From NCBI GenBank assembly GCA_002428455.1, contig DIWL01000053.1:31224-37195 (forward strand): a DNA stretch of 5,972 nucleotides. The letters run 5' to 3'. Numbering within the stretch: position 1 is the first letter of the stretch; every line of letters begins with the position of its first letter. The notes beneath the pieces were generated by a model. That model was not told the DNA's origin. It worked only from the letters and a program-made list of their open reading frames with translations, and searched no databases. This document shows, piece by piece, positions 5,225 through 5,972 of the stretch. This DNA comes from Anaerolineaceae bacterium UBA6107 (lineage in GTDB: Bacteria > Chloroflexota > Anaerolineae > Anaerolineales > Anaerolineaceae). A program made the position numbers and the translations under genes.

Positions 5225-5614
5225 TTAGATAATAACCCATTCGATTCTAACTTTTGGATAATGACCGAAATTTACCAGTAAACCTAAGCGAAACCCCGTT
5301 GCTTTAAGATAATTAAGTAGTTGTGCGTGGTGTTCAAGTCCAGTTTCTTTAACGGCTTTGATCTCCACAATTATCTTGTCGTAGCAAATGAAATCCGGTC
5401 TATAAGTCACTGACAATAATTCACCTTTATAGTGAAGGGTTAATTCAGGTTGGCTGGTGAAAGGAACTCCCCTGTTCTTAAATTCTTTACACAGGGTTTC
5501 CTGATAAACAGCTTCTAAAAAGCCATTTCCCATTTCCTTGTACACCTCAAAAATTGCGCCTTGAATTTCGTAGGACTCTTGTTTGTAAAGGATTTGATTA
5601 GTATTTGGAATCAA
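5225..5614 (-). CDS. GxxExxY-family protein (PD-(D/E)XK nuclease-like)
   Basis: A 129-residue protein of the GxxExxY family. The name motif is G31-FL-E34-AV-Y37. A PD-(D/E)XK-type core follows: D74 in YRPDF, E84 and K86 in VEIKAVKE, and Q98 in HHAQLLNYLKATG, ending LLVNFGHYPKVRI. Nuclease chemistry is predicted from these residues; a biological role for the family is not firmly known. The start used is TTG (5614-5612) with AAGG five bases upstream, which gives the normal N-terminus (NTNQILYKQESYEIQGAIFEVYKEMG). Codon use is A+T-rich, in contrast with both neighbours, and the gene is enclosed by inverted repeats, so it probably arrived as a small separate unit. It lies downstream of the HerA-like gene on the same strand and converges with DUF212. 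Confidence 0.9.
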   Translation of the reverse strand: MIPNTNQILYKQESYEIQGAIFEVYKEMGNGFLEAVYQETLCKEFKNRGVPFTSQPELTLHYKGELLSVTYRPDFICYDKIIVEIKAVKETGLEHHAQLLNYLKATGFRLGLLVNFGHYPKVRIEWVII

Positions 5615-5651
5615 GTTAACCTTATAGGTATGTTTCGTGATTTTGGTTTTA

Positions 5652-5673
5652 TTTCGCGAATTTCGTGTTAGGC
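5652..5673. repeat. Right arm of inverted repeat flanking the GxxExxY gene
   Basis: This is the partner of 5177-5198. It contains the perfect palindrome TTCGCGAA (5653-5660) and then TTTCGTGTTAGGC. Similar TTCGTGA, TTCGCGA and TTCGTGT units recur from about 5634 to 5668. It ends two bases from the stop codon of the HerA-like gene. Confidence 0.7.
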
Positions 5674-5675
5674 AC

Positions 5676-5972
5676 TCAAAAACCCAAATCTTTCATAGCC
5701 TGGGCGTCGGTCAGGCGGTCGTCCTTGCCGAGGAGCTGCTTCCAGAAGTCGTCGTCGTAGCGGCGGGAGCGCACAAGGATGGGCATGGGTACGCCCCAGC
5801 CCAGCAGCAGGACCTCCTCCTTGGGTTGCAGGCGCGCGAGCATGCCGCGCAGGGCATCACGCCCGGCCAGGCCGGAGAGCACCGCGGCGATGTCATTCTC
5901 GTCCCCCAGCCAGCCGGAGACGCGCGTGCCGAGTTGCGACATGACCTCATCGTAGATCTGCGAGGGGCGCTG
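5676..5972 (-). CDS. HerA-like (DUF87-type) P-loop ATPase, C-terminal part, cut by window edge
   Basis: The minus-strand frame is open from the window end to the TGA at 5678-5676, giving the last 98 residues; the Met at 5942 is internal. The visible start QRPSQIYDEVMSQLGTRVSGWLGDE matches the conserved segment of HerA-type ATPases, where QRPS and then SQ...T lie in the last part of the ATPase core. Next come AVLSGLAGRDALRGMLARLQPKEEVLLLGWGVPMPILVRSRRYDDDFW and a charged tail. HerA proteins form hexameric DNA translocases, usually with the nuclease NurA in archaea; in bacteria they occur in varied DNA-processing settings. The Walker motifs lie outside the window, so the subfamily cannot be fixed. 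G+C-rich codons match the housekeeping genes. Confidence 0.82.
   Translation of the reverse strand, partial: QRPSQIYDEVMSQLGTRVSGWLGDENDIAAVLSGLAGRDALRGMLARLQPKEEVLLLGWGVPMPILVRSRRYDDDFWKQLLGKDDRLTDAQAMKDLGF

Overview
The window reads as a chromosomal piece of an uncultured or environmental bacterium, most likely of the Chloroflexota (Anaerolineae-like). That placement is an inference from the style of the GatB, XseA, HIT/Ap4A-phosphorylase-like, DUF212 and HerA-like proteins; no rRNA or other marker is present to confirm it. The housekeeping genes are G+C-rich, and two blocks (about 1240-2580 and 5170-5670) are clearly A+T-rich and look acquired.

Layout from left to right: the 3' part of gatB (+, ending at 917) is followed by a strong intrinsic terminator (971-1007). 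Next comes a small accessory block. It begins with a displaced fragment of the 3' end of a HIT-family gene (minus strand, about 1098-1220). An A+T-rich stretch without a convincing gene follows, then a zinc-ribbon/TPR protein gene (+, 1636-2352), and then the last 36 codons of a tyrosine recombinase (minus strand, 2454-2564). The block abuts the 3' end of an intact HIT-family gene (minus strand, 2662-3144). The HIT 3' end is therefore present twice in the same orientation, with a recombinase remnant and a foreign-looking gene in between. This is the footprint expected of an integrative element that inserted into the 3' end of the HIT gene and has since decayed.

To the right, the HIT gene diverges from a compact operon, xseA-xseB-DUF212 (+, 3247-5169). 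It is read from a clear extended -10 promoter placed so that the xseA mRNA should be leaderless. XseA and XseB form exonuclease VII; the third gene is a membrane protein of the divergent PAP2 family, translationally coupled through ATGA. The operon converges on a HerA-like ATPase gene that enters from the right edge (minus strand). The gap between them is filled by a roughly 500-bp A+T-rich unit with imperfect inverted repeats at its ends. It encodes one GxxExxY-family PD-(D/E)XK protein (minus strand, 5225-5614).

The most interesting signal is the 1098-2775 region: a duplicated gene end, an integrase tail and a cargo gene together. No individual gene here is of a wholly unknown type, apart from uncertainty over what the zinc-ribbon/TPR protein does.
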